From Patescibacteria group bacterium (lineage in GTDB: Bacteria > Patescibacteriota > Minisyncoccia > Phycocordibacterales > UBA1006): a stretch of DNA of 5,111 nt. The first letter of the stretch is position 1, and each line of letters opens with the position of its first letter. The notes under the pieces were generated by a model. It was not told where the DNA came from, did not search any database, and saw nothing but the letters and a program-made list of their open reading frames with translations. Location: the NCBI GenBank assembly GCA_020428615.1, contig JAGQMO010000060.1, forward strand, positions 1-5,111, read 5' to 3'. Shown in pieces: positions 4,978 through 5,111 of the stretch. The position numbers and the translations under genes are program-made.

Positions 4978-4983
4978 ATTATA
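4978..4983 (-). promoter_or_regulatory. -10 box of the 333-aa HETIH gene (leaderless)
   Basis: On the minus strand, GATTTTTTGTATAAT is followed by CGGATTGT and the ATG at 4969. TATAAT is perfect and the 8-nt gap places the transcription start at the start codon. The -35 position at 17 bp reads TTTCCT, a poor match. The T-run directly before the -10 matches the arrangement seen upstream of the coiled-coil gene. Confidence 0.55.
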
Positions 4984-5012
4984 CAAAAAATCATCTCATC
5001 AGGAAATTCTTA

Positions 5013-5111
5013 CTACCTAGGGGTAAAGTGCTCCCCGGGTAGGATTCGGTCACCACGATGGCTCACGACTAGAATCAAAGATTCGTCTTAGAGCTCATCG
5101 TCTCGACCCCG
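5013..5111. ncRNA. Unidentified GC-rich structured RNA candidate with two hairpins (runs off the right edge)
   Basis: This 99-bp stretch is about 55% G+C (54 of 99 counted), beside a gene near 35%. Hairpin 1: CTACC (5013-5017) pairs with GGTAG (5038-5042), then U-G, a bulged A, and GGGG (5020-5023) with CCCC (5033-5036) around a 9-nt loop. Hairpin 2 has 22 pairs: GGTC/GACC (5048-5051, 5105-5108), ACGATG/CATCGT (5055-5060, 5096-5101), GCTC/GAGC (5061-5064, 5091-5094), GAC/GTC (5067-5069, 5085-5087) and GAATC/GATTC (5072-5076, 5080-5084) with an AAA loop. All three minus-strand frames are closed by stops, and so are the plus-strand frames I read. The strand is unresolved. It does not read as a tRNA, 5S rRNA, SRP RNA, tmRNA or RNase P RNA from the parts visible. 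It could be a small RNA, a riboswitch-like leader, or the end of a larger RNA gene. Confidence 0.5.

Noticed and set aside
4994..5003. CTGATGAG on the minus strand, resembling a hammerhead ribozyme core
   Set aside because: No stem II followed by GAAA and no cleavage triplet with stems I and III can be drawn around it; the 7-base core is common by chance.
5013..5111. tRNA or tmRNA at the right edge
   Set aside because: No seven-pair acceptor stem, no T-arm with a proper TTCRANY loop and no CCA end could be placed on either strand; the long interrupted hairpin does not fit a cloverleaf.

Overview
The window is a compact bacterial stretch of small genes with little spacer DNA. Its gene content is a DNA alkylation repair (AlkD-like) protein, a class I methyltransferase, a DoxX-like membrane protein, a VOC protein, a YdeI/OmpD-associated 'CCWPGC' miniprotein and two HExxH proteins. 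The genes are small, TGA is used as a stop, and strong Shine-Dalgarno sites are almost absent. Together this suggests a small-genome environmental lineage, possibly Patescibacteria/CPR (Paceibacteria-like). That placement is an inference from gene flavour, with low to moderate confidence. No phylogenetic marker gene is present.

Left block, minus strand, 1-1266: a tightly packed operon read right to left. It holds a 43-aa predicted coiled-coil protein, whose stop overlaps the start of a SAM-dependent methyltransferase, then (2-nt gap) an AlkD-like HEAT-repeat DNA glycosylase cut by the left edge. Next block, minus strand, 1307-2141: a VOC-fold protein followed by a DoxX-like four-helix membrane protein, closed by a perfect 24-bp palindromic terminator at 1288-1311.

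Middle block, plus strand, 2214-3423: a predicted zinc metallopeptidase (HELAH) transcribed divergently from the VOC gene through a 72-bp region of overlapping promoters, then an unrecognised four-helix membrane protein. A bidirectional terminator at 3439-3473 ends this block.

Right block, minus strand, 3472-4969: a 333-aa protein with an HETIH...NEG zincin signature, a 67-aa two-helix membrane protein and the 81-aa YdeI-like protein. At 5013-5111 there is a GC-rich, non-coding stretch with two consecutive hairpins, one of them with 22 base pairs. It looks like a structured RNA or a large cis element, and I cannot assign it to a family.

The most notable points are: (1) a repeated promoter design in which a -10 box sits 6-10 nt before the ATG, implying leaderless mRNAs for five transcription units; (2) the unidentified structured element at the right edge; (3) two unrelated-looking HExxH proteins within 3 kb; (4) a 13-bp inverted repeat that ties the end of the metallopeptidase gene to the start region of the following membrane-protein gene. 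No CRISPR array, transposase, tRNA or recognisable rRNA was seen, and no complete novel multi-gene system could be demonstrated.
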